Shown here in pieces: positions 5,721-6,868 of a DNA stretch of 6,868 bases. Position numbers and translations under genes: made by a program. The stretch is from positions 1 through 6,868 of the forward strand of contig JAICHN010000284.1 in assembly GCA_025924845.1 (NCBI GenBank), read 5' to 3'. Every line of letters begins with the position of its first letter. The first letter of the stretch is position 1. The stretch is from Chloroflexota bacterium (GTDB lineage: Bacteria; Chloroflexota; UBA5177; JANWHV01). The notes beneath the pieces were generated by a model. It saw nothing but the letters and a program-made list of their open reading frames with translations. It made no database searches and was not told the DNA's origin.

Positions 5721-6868
5721 ATGAAGGCAGGACGAAGCATGCCGGGCACCACGGCGGACGATATGCAGCAAAGTCGCCACTGGACGGATCATTTTCTCTC
5801 CGCCCCGGAACATCTCCCTATTTCCTTTGTCTACGATGGGCGAAAGGTCACCGGCATTCCCTCAAGCTGGGACGCCAAGCGCGTCGACCGGCGCGTTGAT
5901 GCCGCAATCGTGGAAACCACGTTCGACGGTACCGACCCGCGGACCGGACTGAACCTGCGAGTTGAATGTGTGCGTTACGACGACTATCCGGTCGTGGAGT
6001 GGACTGCCTGGCTGACCAACACCGGCAGTTCGCCAACCCCAATTATCAGTGACCTTTATGGATTGGACGGCGCATTCGCCGGCGCCTCTCCGGTGCTCAA
6101 CCACTGTAACGGCGATTTCAATAGTGAGACCGGTTATACCCCGCAAGATACGCCTCTCCCTCATGGAGAGTCGCTCACCATCGCGCCAAATGGTGGTCGT
6201 GCCTGCGACGGCGCGTTTCCCTACTTCCGTCTCGCCTTCGACGACTGTGGGTTGACCCTTGCCGTGGGCTGGCCCGGGCAGTGGTCGGCAACTTTCCAGG
6301 GCAACGCCGACGGCGTCGCGATCAAGACCGGCCAGGAACGGACGCACCTGCGGTTGCTGCCGGGTGAGCGCATTCGTACCCCACGCGTCACTCTCCTCTC
6401 CTGGATCGGAGACCAGACACGAGCGATCAACCTCTGGCGCCGCTGGTATCTGGCGCATGTCCTGCCTCGGCCCAATGGACAACCGTTGAGGCCGTTGTTG
6501 ACCGGAGCGGCGACCGACGAGGGCGAGGAGTTCACCGCGGCCACCGAGGAAAATCAGATCCGCTACATGGATTTGTTCAAGAAACGGGGCTTGGACTTCG
6601 ACGTGTGGTGGATCGACGCGGGCTGGTATCCCTGCTACGACGAGGAGCACAAGAGGCGTTGGCGGTTGACTGGGACCTGGGAGCCCGATCCGGAGCGCTT
6701 CCCCCGCGGCTTGCGACCGGTCAGCGACAACGTGACCAAGAATGACGCCGACTTGCTGATCTGGTTCGAACCGGAGCGCGTCGCGCCGAATACTCAGTTG
6801 TTCAAGGACCATCCGGAATGGCTCTGGCCCAGTTCCGGGGTCGGAAAGGGATTTGACCGCTTCTCCTC
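5721..6868 (+). CDS. GH36-family alpha-galactosidase-like enzyme, tandem copy 2 (3' truncated by window)
   Basis: An uninterrupted frame from ATG 5721 to the window edge, 382 complete codons with no stop. It aligns without gaps to the upstream 673-aa enzyme at about 77% identity, so the full protein is probably close to 670 aa. The N-terminal beta-sandwich and the start of the TIM barrel are present, including W-W-I-D-A-G-W (296-302) and W-F-E-P-E-R (348-353). The nucleophile would fall near 6963, about 95 bases beyond the end, so catalytic competence cannot be judged here. ATG 5721 is preferred over ATG 5739 because of the ribosome binding site at 5705-5712 and because it gives the same length to the shared P-G-T-T motif as copy 1. 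Differences from copy 1 include two new cysteines, C83 (Trp in copy 1) and C176 (Gly in copy 1). The 14-bp gap puts it in the same operon. No sign of decay is seen; it looks like a working paralogue, probably with a shifted substrate range. Confidence 0.85.
   Translation, partial: MKAGRSMPGTTADDMQQSRHWTDHFLSAPEHLPISFVYDGRKVTGIPSSWDAKRVDRRVDAAIVETTFDGTDPRTGLNLRVECVRYDDYPVVEWTAWLTNTGSSPTPIISDLYGLDGAFAGASPVLNHCNGDFNSETGYTPQDTPLPHGESLTIAPNGGRACDGAFPYFRLAFDDCGLTLAVGWPGQWSATFQGNADGVAIKTGQERTHLRLLPGERIRTPRVTLLSWIGDQTRAINLWRRWYLAHVLPRPNGQPLRPLLTGAATDEGEEFTAATEENQIRYMDLFKKRGLDFDVWWIDAGWYPCYDEEHKRRWRLTGTWEPDPERFPRGLRPVSDNVTKNDADLLIWFEPERVAPNTQLFKDHPEWLWPSSGVGKGFDRFS

Larger units (their letters stand above)
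3685..6868 (+). repeat. Tandem gene duplication (two GH36 paralogues)
   Basis: The segment from 3685 and the one from 5721 are collinear copies at a constant offset of 2036 bases. No gap is needed from the start codons to about residue 372. My hand count over 366 aligned residues gives 84 differences, about 77% identity. Divergence is uneven: about 67% identical in the first 60 aligned residues and about 87% across residues 248-307, at the start of the barrel. The second copy is cut by the window end, so the 3' extent of the duplication is unknown. Confidence 0.85.

Noticed and set aside
5862..6812. Long minus-strand open frame (316 aa) inside the second tandem GH36 gene, with a counterpart at 4312-5004 in the first copy
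   Set aside because: Both lie antisense in the same register of homologous coding DNA. Their similarity follows from the duplication, and their openness from GC-rich codon use. They have no recognisable domain.
1..6868. CRISPR array, tRNA/rRNA, insertion sequence or attachment site
   Set aside because: No short regularly spaced repeats, cloverleaf, transposase frame or terminal inverted repeats were seen. The only large repeat is the gene duplication.

Overview
The window is bacterial DNA, GC-rich (about 60% by eye) and densely coding, with purine-rich ribosome binding sites and a GTG start. It carries an alpha-galactoside (melibiose/raffinose-type) utilisation locus: one divergent partial gene on the minus strand, then at least four co-directional genes on the plus strand. 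The style of the secreted N-terminus (twin-arginine signal followed by an Ala-rich linker) and the proteins would suit a Chloroflexota/Thermomicrobia-like bacterium or another high-GC lineage. That placement is an inference; no taxonomic marker is present.

Layout. (1) Positions 185 to 1, minus strand: the first 61 codons of a gene that leaves the window, encoding a clear Tat signal peptide. (2) Positions 186-401: a divergent control region with a good sigma70-like promoter for the plus-strand operon and a perfect 6-bp inverted repeat touching its -35 box. (3) 402-1418: a 338-aa aldose 1-epimerase-like (mutarotase-fold) protein. (4) 1419-1511: a 93-bp spacer holding a 13-codon mini-ORF with its own Shine-Dalgarno-like stretch. 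(5) 1512-3665: a 717-aa GH36 alpha-galactosidase. (6) 3685-5706: a second, distantly related 673-aa GH36 enzyme. (7) 5721 to the window end: the first 382 codons of a third GH36 enzyme, a tandem paralogue of gene 6 at about 77% amino-acid identity (hand count, ungapped).

How it may work. None of the three glycosidases nor the epimerase has a signal peptide, so the substrate is probably imported and hydrolysed in the cytoplasm. Retaining GH36 enzymes release alpha-galactose, which a mutarotase-type enzyme would equilibrate with the beta anomer. The divergent Tat-exported protein may be the extracellular partner, for example a sugar-binding protein or a secreted hydrolase, but too little is visible to decide. 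The most interesting aspects are the three clustered GH36 genes in two subfamilies, the tandem duplication, and active-site motifs that depart from textbook GH36 sequences, which together suggest a substrate other than plain melibiose or raffinose.
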